The notes under the pieces: generated by a model
Seen by the model: the letters and a program-made list of their open reading frames with translations, nothing else
What the model was told of the DNA's origin: nothing
The model's database searches: none
Translations under genes and position numbers: made by a program
NCBI RefSeq assembly: GCF_036924515.1
Contig: NZ_JAZHRR010000001.1
Location: 2,017,001 to 2,081,000, forward strand
Source: Bradyrhizobium sp. AZCC 1610
GTDB taxonomy: Bacteria; Pseudomonadota; Alphaproteobacteria; Rhizobiales; Xanthobacteraceae
Direction: 5' to 3'
DNA: 64,000 nt
Part shown: positions 26,057 through 35,411 of the stretch, one piece after another
Position numbering within the stretch: the stretch's first letter is position 1
Layout: each line of letters starts with the position of its first letter

Positions 26057-26347
26057 TCCCAGTCATTCCGCCTCTCAGCCACATCAGTAGCATTCGGGTC
26101 ATTGGGCGGAAATTGGCTATAAATGGGTAGAGAGGAGTAACCACGATGGCCGGTTGAGCCAGGGCCCTGCCGGATTAGATTGTCGACAACGATAGAGGAC
26201 AGATCAATCGAACATAGCGAAGAGGCAGTGAGCGGCCCGCGCTAAAGAGGAAACATTGGCTTTGCGGATCCCTGTTGTGATGATTGCTCGATCCGTAGCG
26301 ATGTCGATGCACTGCCTTCCGCGGATAGGTATGAAGGATTTCACCCG
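26057..26347. promoter_or_regulatory. Divergent promoter region of the exporter and initiating transferase genes
   Basis: Two exopolysaccharide genes are transcribed away from each other from this ~290-base gap, so promoters for both must lie here. I could not identify a specific operator or sigma-factor motif with confidence. Confidence 0.5.
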
Positions 26348-27760
26348 GTGACCACGTCCGTACAGGGAGTTGCCGCCATGCCGAACTCCAGCCTCTGCCA
26401 TTTTTTCGATGTCGAATTCTTTGGCAGTAACCGGGGTCGCTGCATCAAGTGGGGCTTGGTGGCTGTTGGCTTGACGATGTCCGTCACTCACGCGAAGGCC
26501 GAATATCGAGTAAACATTGGAGATACGCTGGAGGTTGCCGTGGCGGGCGTACCGGAGCTACGGTATCGTGCTGTTGTCCAAATTGACGGAAACATTTCGT
26601 TGCCGCTGGTTGGAACGCTTACAGTAGCCGGACTGCCCTTACCGCAGATCCGAGCCCGAATCGGGGCCACGCTGGCCAGCAGGGTATTTCGCCAGAGGAC
26701 TACGGATGGCCGCGAGGTCGTCATCGTGATAGCCGCAGATGAGGTCTCGACGACCGTCGCGGAATACAGGCCGATTTACGTAAATGGAGACGTGTCGAAG
26801 CCGGGTGAGTACCCTTATCGTCCGTCTATCACCGCAGGCCAGCTCGTCGCCGTGGCAGGTGGCTACGAGATCATGCGCATCAGAATGAGCAACCCCTATC
26901 TCGAGTCAGCAGACTTGAGGAGCGAGTATGGATCGCTTTGGACAGAGTTTGCCAAGGAACAGGCGCGTATGTGGCGCATCAAGACCGAACTCGGAGAAGG
27001 GCCCCGGATCAGTCCAAGCGCTCTGGCGGACGTGCCCGTGGCTCGATCGGCGATTTCTGAAATCGTCAATGCAGAAACGGAATATCTGAAGACGAAGCAG
27101 AGTGATTATCAGCGGGAAAAGGAGTTCCTTCAGCGCAGCGTCCGACAGGGAGAGCATCAGGTCCACGTGCTCTCGGAGCAGCAGAAGAAAGAGGAAGAGG
27201 GATTTCAGTCAGACCTCGAAGAACTGCAGAAAGCGTCCGATCTCTACGGCAAGGGTTCCTTGACCAGCCCTCGCGTTACGGATGCCCGGCGCGCGGTGCT
27301 GCTGTCATCGACTCGGAAGCTGCAGACCTCTGCGCAACTATTGCTGATCAAGCAGCACCAGGACGAGGTCGCCAGAAGGCTGGTAAAGCTCGACGACCAG
27401 CGACGGCTCGACCTGCTCCGCGAGCTGCAGGACACCAGCGTAAAGCTCAATCAAATTCGCGAAAAGCTGCAGAGCGTCGGCGAGAAGCTTCAGTACACTG
27501 CTATGGTTCGATCACAACTCGTACGAGGAGCCGGCAGTAAGCCGGAGATTGCGATCACCAGGAAAGGCGAGAAGGGGCAGGAACGAGTTATCGCGAACGA
27601 AGATACCGAGTTGTATCCAGGAGACGCCGTCGAGGTCACCCTGCGGTACCAGGACGGTCCCGACGCGCCTCACGGAAAGCTGAGCGGTTCAAATATCCCG
27701 TCAGCGATAGGGCGGACCGAAGCGACCGCGGACAATTCACTGCGTGTCGGGAGGAGGTGA
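26348..27760 (+). CDS. exoF: Polysaccharide export protein (ExoF/Wza family)
   Basis: A 470-residue exported protein; start GTG 26348 or ATG 26378. A hydrophobic signal segment ends at about residue 50 (LTMSVTHAKA). The polysaccharide export domain follows (YRVNIGDTLEVAVAGVPEL, VQIDGNISLPLVGTLTV), then an SLBB domain (PIYVNGDVSKPGEYPYRP, about 140-180). Residues 190-390 are a long coiled-coil region with an Ala/Lys/Glu/Gln pattern, and the end has a second SLBB-like piece (ELYPGDAVEVTL). This order fits rhizobial ExoF, which is longer than E. coli Wza. It would form or support the outer-membrane export channel together with the ExoP/Wzc-like protein encoded at 22423. Confidence 0.85.
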   Translation: MTTSVQGVAAMPNSSLCHFFDVEFFGSNRGRCIKWGLVAVGLTMSVTHAKAEYRVNIGDTLEVAVAGVPELRYRAVVQIDGNISLPLVGTLTVAGLPLPQIRARIGATLASRVFRQRTTDGREVVIVIAADEVSTTVAEYRPIYVNGDVSKPGEYPYRPSITAGQLVAVAGGYEIMRIRMSNPYLESADLRSEYGSLWTEFAKEQARMWRIKTELGEGPRISPSALADVPVARSAISEIVNAETEYLKTKQSDYQREKEFLQRSVRQGEHQVHVLSEQQKKEEEGFQSDLEELQKASDLYGKGSLTSPRVTDARRAVLLSSTRKLQTSAQLLLIKQHQDEVARRLVKLDDQRRLDLLRELQDTSVKLNQIREKLQSVGEKLQYTAMVRSQLVRGAGSKPEIAITRKGEKGQERVIANEDTELYPGDAVEVTLRYQDGPDAPHGKLSGSNIPSAIGRTEATADNSLRVGRR

Positions 27761-27889
27761 CGAGGCTGCTACGACTTCGGAACGTAAATCGTGCGAAATA
27801 AGTCTTCTGCCGCAGTTTGTCGGCGAGGATTTCCCGGCTTCAGCAGATGGACTTGACTGCGCGTTACTTAATGGCCTGAATTCAACGCC

Positions 27890-28225
27890 CCTTAGCCTAC
27901 TAGCTCGCGCCAACATTCACCAGTTCCTGATCGGTCGTATCGAGACGGAGCAGCACGCCGCCTCGTTCATCCTGAGCCTCGCGCTTTGCACTCGGACGCG
28001 CGCTGCGTATCGGTCGAACTTCCGATGTCGTGCACCAACATCGCTAGGTATACCGACATCGCCAACTATCTCGTGATCAACTGCGACACGTTGAGCCACG
28101 CGGTGATGAGGTTCTGCGATTGCGGCCTGATCGAGAGGGAGAGCCGCCATGGGATCCGTATCATCGACGTCAATGTCGCTGAAAATGCGATCTCCTCTCG
28201 CATCGCTCCTGTCGGCAATGTTTGA
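27890..28225 (+). pseudogene. Crp/Fnr-family regulator relic
   Basis: One frame gives QHAASFILSLALCTRT, the dimerisation-helix end of Crp/Fnr regulators, and another continues with SVELPM, DTLSHAVMRFCDCGLIERE and SRHGIRIIDVN, the helix-turn-helix and wing of the FixK/Fnr type. A frame change lies near 28000, and an insertion has changed the DIADYLGLT segment. The sensory N-terminal domain is missing. The remnant cannot act as a normal regulator. Confidence 0.65.
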
Positions 28226-28272
28226 GAAACGGGCCAGCGGGCAGGAGTTTGCTCGCTCGGATGAGGCCAGCA

Positions 28273-28395
28273 TGGATGGGGCAGCTTACTCTCTGGATTT
28301 TCGCAAGCGTGTTGTGGCAGGGATTGAGGGCGGCATGTCCCGCGGTCAGGCAGCCAAGCAGTTTAGGGTCGCGCGAGAGGTGATTGCAGATGGGT
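28273..28395 (+). pseudogene. IS630-type transposase N-terminal relic
   Basis: The peptide MDGAAYSLDFRKRVVAGIEG followed by GMSRGQAAKQFRVAR is the typical helix-turn-helix start of IS630-family transposases. The similarity ends abruptly after about 40 codons. No catalytic part is present. Confidence 0.6.
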
Positions 28396-28655
28396 CGCGC
28401 GGTCATTCTCAACAAGCAAATGAATGCTGCCCGCGGTATCGGGGGCGCGTCGCGAAACAATTCGGACGGGGACTTCTTTCAGAAGACAATGAGGCGCTTG
28501 CGCGCGCTGGGACGATCCTCGCCTAGGTGGATAGGCGCAGTGATGCTCGCGATGACATGGGCGTTGGGAAACTCAGGCGTCCTCGGACCAAGCGCGACAC
28601 CTTGCGGAAGCTCAACACGCGGTGGCTGGTCCAGCCGCGCAATACGTGGACGACT
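28396..28655. other. Gap without a recognisable gene
   Basis: Only short frames occur between the IS630 relic and the galE stop codon. No family motif was seen. Confidence 0.35.
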
Positions 28656-29705
28656 TCAATGAATGGGCTGCGACTGTTCGCGAACCTTCACGAGCTGGGT
28701 GCCACGATAGCCGTTTGGGTTTTTGATCTGCCAACGCCAATGGTCGGCGCACATCTGCGTTAATGATCGCCTGGATGTCCAACCCAATAGTCTGTTCGCG
28801 AGCGTCGGATCAGCATAAGAGATTGCAACATCACCGACCCTGCGTTCGTCGATCACATAGGGAATTGGCCTGCCGCTCACGACCTCGAATGTCCGAACCA
28901 CCTCCAAGACGCTGCTCCCGCTTCCTGTTCCGAGATTGACGGTCAGTACGCCGGGCTGTTTCAGGTGGCTCAGAGCACTTAGATGCCCGGATGCAAGATC
29001 TACGACATGAATGAAGTCGCGGATTCCCGTGCCATCCGAAGTATCGTAGTCGTTTCCCCAGATGTGTAGCTTCTCACGCGTTCCGATTGCCACTTGCGCC
29101 ACAAACGGCAACAGGTTGCTCGGAACGCCCAAGGGGTCTTCACCGATGAGCCCGCTTTCATGCGCACCAACCGGATTGAAGTAGCGTAGAATGCCAATCC
29201 GCCAACTTTCGTCGGACCTATAAAGATCCTTTAGTATTTCTTCGATGAAAAGCTTTGTACGGCCGTACGGATTTGTCGGTCCGACGGGATGCTTCTCGTC
29301 CAGCGGCAGATACGTGGGAGTTCCATAAACGGTTGCGGACGAACTAAAAACGAGCGTCTTCACGCTCGCTCTCGTCATGGCTGACACTAGCCGCATCGTT
29401 CCCAAGACGTTGTTCTCGTAATAGCTCATGGGCCGAACGCTGGAATCGCCTACCGCCTTGAACCCCGCGAGGTGAATGACGGCGGTCACTTCGTAAGCGC
29501 GCAATATCTCGTAGATCGCCTCTTCATTACAGATGTCGGCATGCCGAAAGACGAGCGATCGTCCGCAAATGGTTTGCACACGTTCGAGAGACGCTTCGTT
29601 GCTGTTGGAGAGGTTGTCGACTGCGACGAGATCGAGCCCAGCGCCAAGTAACGCGACAGCGACATGGGACCCGATGTAGCCAGCGCCTCCGGTCAGTAAG
29701 ATCAT
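28656..29705 (-). CDS. galE: UDP-glucose 4-epimerase
   Basis: A 349-residue extended short-chain dehydrogenase that interconverts UDP-glucose and UDP-galactose in the cytoplasm, supplying donor sugar to the polysaccharide. It starts MILLTGGAGYIGSHVAVALL (NAD loop GxxGxxG), has VIHLAGFKAVGDS, the catalytic Ser in FSSSATVYG and the YxxxK pair in NPYGRTK, then LRYFNPVGAHESG and [14 protein letters not shown]. The length is normal. The last ~12 residues are not especially family-like. A partial, frameshifted second galE with similar DNA lies at 35412-35870. Confidence 0.92.
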   Translation of the reverse strand: MILLTGGAGYIGSHVAVALLGAGLDLVAVDNLSNSNEASLERVQTICGRSLVFRHADICNEEAIYEILRAYEVTAVIHLAGFKAVGDSSVRPMSYYENNVLGTMRLVSAMTRASVKTLVFSSSATVYGTPTYLPLDEKHPVGPTNPYGRTKLFIEEILKDLYRSDESWRIGILRYFNPVGAHESGLIGEDPLGVPSNLLPFVAQVAIGTREKLHIWGNDYDTSDGTGIRDFIHVVDLASGHLSALSHLKQPGVLTVNLGTGSGSSVLEVVRTFEVVSGRPIPYVIDERRVGDVAISYADPTLANRLLGWTSRRSLTQMCADHWRWQIKNPNGYRGTQLVKVREQSQPIH

Positions 29706-29867
29706 GTCGGAGCTTTCTGTTCGGTACTTGCGCAGTCATGCTGAAGCCGGCCGGCCTCGATCCTGTCCTACACAAGATCGCGTACGACTGGCTCAGGCCC
29801 GATCGACAACGTCGCTGTAATTTCGCTCAAAAAGCAGGGGACGCGAGAGTCCCGACAGTTGCCCGGC

Positions 29868-30749
29868 CTATTTTCCGAGCCGCGCTGTTCCGTTGCGTAT
29901 CAGGCGGCCAACATTCGGAGTCTTCACACGATTTGTGTGTTGATTGATCAACTCTGGTCGTACTACTAATCCCTCGATCTGCTTGAGATCGGGAACAATC
30001 GGGAGCGAGTCCGGAAATTGCTCGCTTGTACTCGAGCCGTCTATTATCGGTCGCACCACTGAACCATTGTTCATCCCCCAAATTGCCGCTTGGGTCCGGT
30101 TCTGGACCCGGATCTTGCGAAGGATCGCCTTGACGTGGACCTTAACGGTCGCCTCCGCGATATCGATCTTGCGCGCTATGGACTTGTTGGAATCGCCCGC
30201 GATCAGGCATTGCATGATTGATTGTTCCCGGGGGGACAGTTGTTGCGTCATGCCGCGCTCCGCGGTGAAGGCGACCGCCCGAGCATTATCGTTGCGCGGC
30301 TCCGGCCTGGCGAAGTGGTCGCTTTCAGGCTGAAGAATGGATGACATGAATGCCGGCGGGAAGATTATTTCGCCCATCATCACCAGTTCAATGGATTTGA
30401 CGAATACATCACACGTCATGACGTCGATGAAATAGCCGCTGGCGCCCGCCCGAAAGGCCGAAACCATCTCGTCTAGCCGGTAGTGATCGGCCACGACCGC
30501 AAGGCGTGCTTTCGGATGCCGCTCCCGCAAGAGCTCGATATGTTCAACTGCGGATTCGAAATCATCGCCCGCATGGACCATGAGAATCAGCGATGGGTGC
30601 GATTGGAGTTTATTCGGCGACAAATCATCAGCGCATGACACCGACGCAAGGGTGCGAAAATTTGCCGCGCTTAGAATTCTAGCAATTCCCTCTCTGATTA
30701 GAACGCTTTTCCCGACGATAAACGTTGCAAAAGATCGCCGTCTCCGCAT
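29868..30749 (-). CDS. NarL/LuxR-type regulator with a degenerate receiver domain
   Basis: The start is placed at the ATG at 30749, which has a strong ribosome site (GGGAGGG) five bases upstream; an in-frame ATG at 30773 is less likely. The 293-residue protein has a receiver-like domain (about 8-120) but lacks the acidic pair (IVGKS instead of IVDDH) and has Met57 where the phosphorylated Asp should be (PSLILMVHAGDD). The C-terminal LuxR helix-turn-helix is intact (LSPREQSIMQCLIAGDSN, EATVKVHVKAILRKI). A ~60-residue tail of unknown role follows. It is probably controlled by something other than phosphorylation. It may regulate the polysaccharide genes beside it. Confidence 0.8.
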   Translation of the reverse strand: MRRRRSFATFIVGKSVLIREGIARILSAANFRTLASVSCADDLSPNKLQSHPSLILMVHAGDDFESAVEHIELLRERHPKARLAVVADHYRLDEMVSAFRAGASGYFIDVMTCDVFVKSIELVMMGEIIFPPAFMSSILQPESDHFARPEPRNDNARAVAFTAERGMTQQLSPREQSIMQCLIAGDSNKSIARKIDIAEATVKVHVKAILRKIRVQNRTQAAIWGMNNGSVVRPIIDGSSTSEQFPDSLPIVPDLKQIEGLVVRPELINQHTNRVKTPNVGRLIRNGTARLGK

Positions 30750-31007
30750 TTCACCCTCCCAGCCATTATGCAATCTGACAATTTCGACAATTCCGAAGAC
30801 ACCGTAATTTTTCGGCCTTGAATTAGCGCTTTTCCGATCGATTGAGTCTTCTTCGCCTTCGTCTTTCTAGAGTGTGGCAGCCTGTCGGGGTGGAACGATT
30901 CTCCTTTCACAACGTCGGGTTGGATGCCTCAAAATTGGTAAGCGTTTGTGAATGTTAGATTCGAATTCCCGCTATCCAAATATACCTTTGGGTATAAGCC
31001 CTCGGCA

Positions 31008-31628
31008 TTAGTCTTCCCCCGAAAAAGTGGACAGGTTCAAGCGGCTTTTAGTTCCATCTCGATCGGGGGAGATATCTGATCGCGGAATGGAGTCGGGTCG
31101 ATTGTAGAAGCCCTCAATGAAGGCGAAGATCGATGCGGTGATGTTGGCGGCGGCGAGGACCGACCGATATTCATGTGAAGCGTACTGCACGCCGCGATCG
31201 GAATGATGGATCAATCCGGCACCCGGCCGCTGCTGGCAGCCAGACACAGCCAGGCTCCGCGGTTGGAATGTAAGTGATATCGGCCAGCCAGACCTGGTTA
31301 TGAGCGGCGGCGGTGAAGTCACGCGCGATCAGGTTCGGCGCGATCGGCAGAGTGTGACGGCTATCGGTGGTGCGAACCCGGCGGGGCGGCGCGATGATCA
31401 CCCGAATGCCATATCGACGCATCAGCCGTTCGATCCGGCCGCAGCTGGCGCCACGTCCCTGCGTCCGCAGAGTGGCATGGACCCGTGGACTGCCATGGTG
31501 CTGACCGGACGCTCGGGCCAGGCATAATAGCCGGTCAGCGAGACCTCGAGCACGGCACACATCAGCCGTACCAGATAGGTGTCGCGGTAGTCCTCAATGA
31601 AGCGGAAGCTCATGTCCGCGTTCCGGCA
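31008..31628 (-). pseudogene. IS3-family orfB transposase, broken
   Basis: The integrase part of an IS3-family element is recognisable in several frames: MSFRFIEDYRDTYLVRLMCA then GYYAWPERPV, later HGSPRVHATLR, IERLMRRYGIRVI, NQVWLADITYIPTAE and LIHHSDRGVQYASHEYRSV, ending IFAFIEGFYNRP. There is a frameshift after RPVST. About 40 residues between the first and second catalytic Asp are missing, and so is the segment between ITAS and FAFIEGFYN that carries the catalytic Glu. The enzyme is inactive. Confidence 0.85.
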
Positions 31629-31986
31629 AAGATCGCGATCGACTTTTTTAAGATGTCGCGCTCCATGCGCAGCCGTTCGTTCTCCTGGCGCAGCCGGGCG
31701 ATCTCCCCAGCCTGGTCCGCCGACATCGGCGTCGCCTGCGTGGTGGGGCGCCACGCCACCGATGTTGGCTCCTGCCGGAACTTGTCCACCCAGCGCCGCG
31801 GTACCGAGTCGCGCAGACCGAGTTCCTTGGCCGCCGACGTGACCGAACGACGGCTCGACACCGCCGACTCGACGGCTTGACGCTTGTAATCCTCCGTGAA
31901 CAACTGACGTTGACGGACGTTCTTCCATTCGACACCTCCTGGCTCTCCGAGCCTACTACAAGTGTCCACTCATTCGGAGGAGGTTT
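31013..31986 (-). mobile_element. Degenerate IS3-family insertion sequence
   Basis: An element of ~970 bases with orfA intact and orfB broken. Imperfect terminal inverted repeats can be seen: CCCCCGAAAAAGTGGACAG near 31016-31034 and, read on the other strand, CCTCCGAATGAGTGGACAC near 31964-31984. It sits exactly in the intergenic space between two divergent NarL-type regulator genes and so separates their promoters. No clear target duplication was established. Confidence 0.85.
31610..31969 (-). CDS. IS3-family orfA (transposase accessory protein)
   Basis: A 119-residue frame. The OrfA body starts near residue 20 (RQLFTEDYKRQAVESAV), has the helix-turn-helix SVTSAAKELGLRDSVPRRWV and a leucine-zipper-like end (EIARLRQENERLRMERDILKK). 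It binds the IS ends and, through frameshifting with orfB, would make the full transposase. Because orfB is damaged, it cannot move the element on its own. Confidence 0.85.
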   Translation of the reverse strand: MDTCSRLGEPGGVEWKNVRQRQLFTEDYKRQAVESAVSSRRSVTSAAKELGLRDSVPRRWVDKFRQEPTSVAWRPTTQATPMSADQAGEIARLRQENERLRMERDILKKSIAIFAGTRT

Positions 31987-32085
31987 AGCCATACCGTCAT
32001 GGTCGATTATATATTCTGGCATCGAGCAGGGGGAGATGAATAAGGGCTGGGGGCGGGGTTAACATTCGGGACTGAGGACTGCCCA

Positions 32086-32766
32086 ATGCGTAGTATCAGG
32101 GTGGTGATTGCGGATCGGTATCCCGTAGTTTTGAAGGGCTTGAGCAACGTGCTTGGGGCACACTCCGATTTCAAGATTGTTGCATCTTTCACGGATGGTC
32201 CGGGCTGCGTCGAAGCAATTCGGAACCTAGCGCCGGACATAGCTATTCTCGACGGCTCGATGCCTGGCGTGAGCGGGCCGGAGATTCTCTCCATCGCAAA
32301 TACCGAGAATCCGTCCACGCGGTTCGTCTTTTTCACCTCGTCTGAAGTGGAACGTGAGCTGGTCATGTCCGCCACGGTCGACGGTTTCAGCTTCATCTCA
32401 AAGGATGTGGCGCCCGAGATTCTCGTGCAGTCCTTACGCCAGGTTGCGGGAGGCCGACGGCTGCTGCCACTGCCCACAGCCGATCAGGCCGCATTTCGGG
32501 AGCAAAGCGCGATCACGGAGAACGCACTCGCTGTGCTGACAGACCGCGAGCGCCAGATCATGCGGTTGGTGTCCGAGGGGCTGTCGAACAAGGAAATCGG
32601 CCGACGCCTGAAGATTAGCAATGGCACCATCAAAGTGCATCTTCATCACATCTTTCAAAAGCTTGAAATCAGCAACCGGACAGTACTCGCGGCCATTGCG
32701 ATCTCGCAGGATGACGGTGCGGATGTCTACCCAGAAAGTGAACCGCCGCGGATTCGTCGAGGTTAG
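32086..32766 (+). CDS. NarL/FixJ-family response regulator
   Basis: A 226-residue two-domain regulator. Residues 1-120 are the receiver with Asp10 of the acidic pocket (IADRYP), phosphorylatable Asp56 (IAILDGSMPG) and Lys105-type SKD. Residues 150-210 are the LuxR helix-turn-helix (LTDRERQIMRLVSEGLSNKEI, NGTIKVHLHHIFQKLEI). It should bind DNA as a dimer after phosphorylation. No sensor kinase is encoded beside it. It points away from the receiver-degenerate regulator at 29868, and the IS3 element lies between them, so the pair may be former divergent partners that control the exopolysaccharide genes. Confidence 0.88.
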   Translation: MRSIRVVIADRYPVVLKGLSNVLGAHSDFKIVASFTDGPGCVEAIRNLAPDIAILDGSMPGVSGPEILSIANTENPSTRFVFFTSSEVERELVMSATVDGFSFISKDVAPEILVQSLRQVAGGRRLLPLPTADQAAFREQSAITENALAVLTDRERQIMRLVSEGLSNKEIGRRLKISNGTIKVHLHHIFQKLEISNRTVLAAIAISQDDGADVYPESEPPRIRRG

Positions 32767-33275
32767 AAACGAATAATCCGGAAGCGCAGCTGAAGCGCAG
32801 ACGCCCTGACGAGCGTCAGCTGCTACATGGCTTCCCGCAAGGCGCGACTCCCGCGAGCGGCTCAATAGGCCTCGGTCACGAGGACCGTCGGCATACTGAC
32901 ATGAGGTTTGCGGACACTATTGGCTCACGAACAGATTTTTTCGCCGGGCTCATTCTCATGTTGAGCTCGACCGAGTACTGCAATACAGGCCCCAAGGGCC
33001 CGGGTGGTAAATCCCAAGCTTCTTGTGTCGGCAATGCCCAGCTGATAGCGAAAGCGGGAACGAAATCAGTTTCGAAGTAAGCTTCAATGTTACGGATGCC
33101 GGGGGAGTAGCAGGCGGTTTCGGCCGTATCCAGTGATGTAACCGGTCTCGAATAGCGCAGACGCATGCCGTGCGTTCCGCCGCCCAGGGTCGAGGCTACA
33201 GGTCTGTCGGGCTGAGCCTGATCACGGCCCGATCCGCCGCTGCGATCGTGCGCAGACGCTGTCGAACCCCGGTGC
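32767..33275. other. 500-base region with one unrecognised minus-strand frame
   Basis: A minus-strand frame (about 32876-33382) contains a stretch, NIEAYFETDFVPAFAISWAL and PPGPLGPVLQYSVELNMRM, that reads like real protein but matches no family I know, and its 5' part overlaps the metallophosphoesterase gene. It may be a decayed gene. No RNA or terminator was recognised. Confidence 0.35.
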
Positions 33276-34061
33276 TCATCGAAAACCAGGAACCTTACGC
33301 TGCAGGGCGTAGAAGCGGTCCCGCCAAGGACCGATGCGATAACCGGCGCCAGCCGCCTTCGCTTCAGTGAGCATATCGTCATATGGCAGGCGGAAGAATT
33401 CTACGGTCATTGGACCGCTATCGAAAAGCGCAAATTCTGCGAATTTTGGCGCTTGCTTGCGCGAAGCGTCCAGTGATCCCGGATTGACGAAGTATTCCCG
33501 ATCCGAGCGCAGTTTCACGACACCGTCCGCGAGAAGGTCGCGAACGCTTCCATCGTCTGCGACCTCAAAGATCTTCTGCTCATGCACGTGACCATAGAAG
33601 CAGACGTGACGGCCGGGAAAGTCTGCGCGCAGATAACGGACGTTCTCTTCGATATGAAGCGGCGTGGTCATGTACTGTTGCACATCGCGCACGCCGCCGT
33701 GAACGAGCACCACGCTGTCCTCGATCAGGACGGTTCTCGGCAGCGAGCGCAGATATTCCACGGTGTCGGGCTGGAGCATTCGGCGCGTGCGTTTGAGCGC
33801 ATGCATCGCCTTGTTCGAGCAGCGTTCGAAGCCGAGGCGCCTGATGCCGATAAGGTCGTGGTTTCCCGCAACGGAGACGACGCCGCGCTCCCGCAAAATG
33901 GCGGCGCAATCGTCAGAATCGGCATTGTAGCCGATGATGTCGCCGATGCACAGGAGTTGTTCGGGGCGGTGATCTTCCAGCGCCGCGAGCGTCGCGACAA
34001 GAGCTTCGCGGTTGCCGTGGATATCGCCTAACACGCCATAGAGAGCCATCGTCGCGACCAT
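33276..34061 (-). CDS. Metallophosphoesterase
   Basis: A 261-residue calcineurin-like phosphoesterase; start at 34061 or the ATG at 34049 (MALYGVLGDIHGN). Metal-binding motifs are complete: GDIHGNREAL, CIGDIIGYN, VAGNHDLIG, LVHGGV and CFYGHVHEQK. This layout (GDxHGN, GDxxGYN) belongs to the YfcE/ApaH-like group with two metal ions. It would hydrolyse a phosphoester in the cytoplasm; the substrate is unknown. It overlaps the end of the ATP-grasp gene upstream by ~30 bases, so both are probably translated together and work in the same process. Confidence 0.85.
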   Translation of the reverse strand: MVATMALYGVLGDIHGNREALVATLAALEDHRPEQLLCIGDIIGYNADSDDCAAILRERGVVSVAGNHDLIGIRRLGFERCSNKAMHALKRTRRMLQPDTVEYLRSLPRTVLIEDSVVLVHGGVRDVQQYMTTPLHIEENVRYLRADFPGRHVCFYGHVHEQKIFEVADDGSVRDLLADGVVKLRSDREYFVNPGSLDASRKQAPKFAEFALFDSGPMTVEFFRLPYDDMLTEAKAAGAGYRIGPWRDRFYALQRKVPGFR

Positions 34062-35269
34062 ACCTTCATCAGCCCGAGCAGTTTACGAAACTTGCGAATG
34101 AAGTCCATCGCCAGGGGCGTCGGATCGCTCCAGGCGAAGATGTTGTAGACGGTGCGCGTAAAGACGATCGAGGACAGCCAGCCAATCAGGCTCAGCTGCC
34201 GACGCGCGGCGAGCTGGCGATAGGCGCGCCAATCGAGCGGCATGCAAAGCCAGCGCGTGTCCGTGCGATAGGACAGCCGCGGTGGCCGCTTGCCCACGAC
34301 AAGGTAGTCATACGCTACCTCCATGAGGTTGAGGCCATTCGCCGCGCCGAGGTAATGCCAGAGATTGAAGCGCGCGTTCACCTCAAGAAGAAAGTGCTCG
34401 CCGGATTCCACATCCGTCTTGAAGTCCATTTTGAACGCGCCTTTCAGAGGCACCTGCTCGGCCATCCGGCGCCCGAACGTCGCGAGAGCGTCGTCGTGGA
34501 TCAACTCGATGAACGAACTCTCGCCGGTGAGTGGCGGCGACGTGCGCAACTTCCGGCCGACGAACGAGGCGAGGACCTTTCCATGCTCGTCGCCGACACC
34601 GTGGAATGACCAGAGCTGGCGATCATCTCCCCGAACGTACTCCTGAAATGTGAGATGATCGCGAAAGCGCCCGACGCGCGGATCGGCAGCTGCTGCGCGG
34701 CCGTTCTCGAAAATGAGCGCCTTGCTGTGGTCGCTGAAAAGCTGGACCTGCAGCTGCGAATGGTACCAGCTGAATTTCGAGCGGGGTTTGGCAAGCACCG
34801 GGTTCTCGATCTCGGAAAGCAAATCCCATGGGAGGCTGCGCGGCGCCGGAAGATCTTTGGCGCGCGCCAGCGCCTCGAAGCGGTCCTTCGTCAGCAGATC
34901 GAGCGCAACTTCCGGGTCGTTCAGGAGCAGCAGAAACTTCTCCTCGAAGCGGGCGCGATGCATGTAGATGAGTTCGAGGAAATAGTCCTCGCCATACATC
35001 AAGGGAACCCGGCGGCCCAGCGCGCGGAAAAGCCGGTCCCCGGTATCGAGAAGCGCCTCGATCAGCGCGTCTGGCTCGTTCCGGGGCGGAAGGATGCAGC
35101 GCCCGCTGCAATAGCGGGAGGCGAATGCCGGGGCGCCCTCACTTGAAGCAACGATCGCCGGAATGCCCGCCATCCCGAGCGGGCGGAGCAAGACGGGGCC
35201 AGCCGCAAGCAGAACCGGCGGCCGGTCCGCCGTGATGTTCCGGCAGTTGATGTCGAGTATGGTGGCCAT
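34028..35269 (-). CDS. ATP-grasp domain ligase
   Basis: A 413-residue protein. The N-terminal part is a Rossmann-like pre-ATP-grasp domain (PVLLAAGPVLLRPLGMAGIPAI). The ATP-grasp core has LTKDRFEALARAKDLPAPRS, VLAKPRSKFSWY, FQEYVRGDDRQLWSFHGV, GAFKMDFK and the metal-binding FLLEVNARFNLWHYL. It resembles carboxylate-amine ligases such as carbamoyl-phosphate-synthase-like and D-aspartate-ligase-type enzymes. It would activate a carboxylate with ATP and join an amine, possibly decorating a uronic acid in the polysaccharide. A hydrophobic, basic C-terminal tail (IGWLSSIVFTRTVYNIFAW) may bind the membrane. It is coupled to the metallophosphoesterase gene. Confidence 0.8.
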   Translation of the reverse strand: MATILDINCRNITADRPPVLLAAGPVLLRPLGMAGIPAIVASSEGAPAFASRYCSGRCILPPRNEPDALIEALLDTGDRLFRALGRRVPLMYGEDYFLELIYMHRARFEEKFLLLLNDPEVALDLLTKDRFEALARAKDLPAPRSLPWDLLSEIENPVLAKPRSKFSWYHSQLQVQLFSDHSKALIFENGRAAAADPRVGRFRDHLTFQEYVRGDDRQLWSFHGVGDEHGKVLASFVGRKLRTSPPLTGESSFIELIHDDALATFGRRMAEQVPLKGAFKMDFKTDVESGEHFLLEVNARFNLWHYLGAANGLNLMEVAYDYLVVGKRPPRLSYRTDTRWLCMPLDWRAYRQLAARRQLSLIGWLSSIVFTRTVYNIFAWSDPTPLAMDFIRKFRKLLGLMKVWSRRWLSMAC

Positions 35270-35411
35270 TGCCCTCTATATGGATTGATAAGGCGTACTC
35301 GGTTGAATTCATCGCAACTTCACGATCGGCGGCTCTGCTTCATCCCGTGATTTTCTCGCTTCCTTGAGGCGACGTATCGGTTTCGCCTCTATGTTGGGCT
35401 CCATTTCAACG

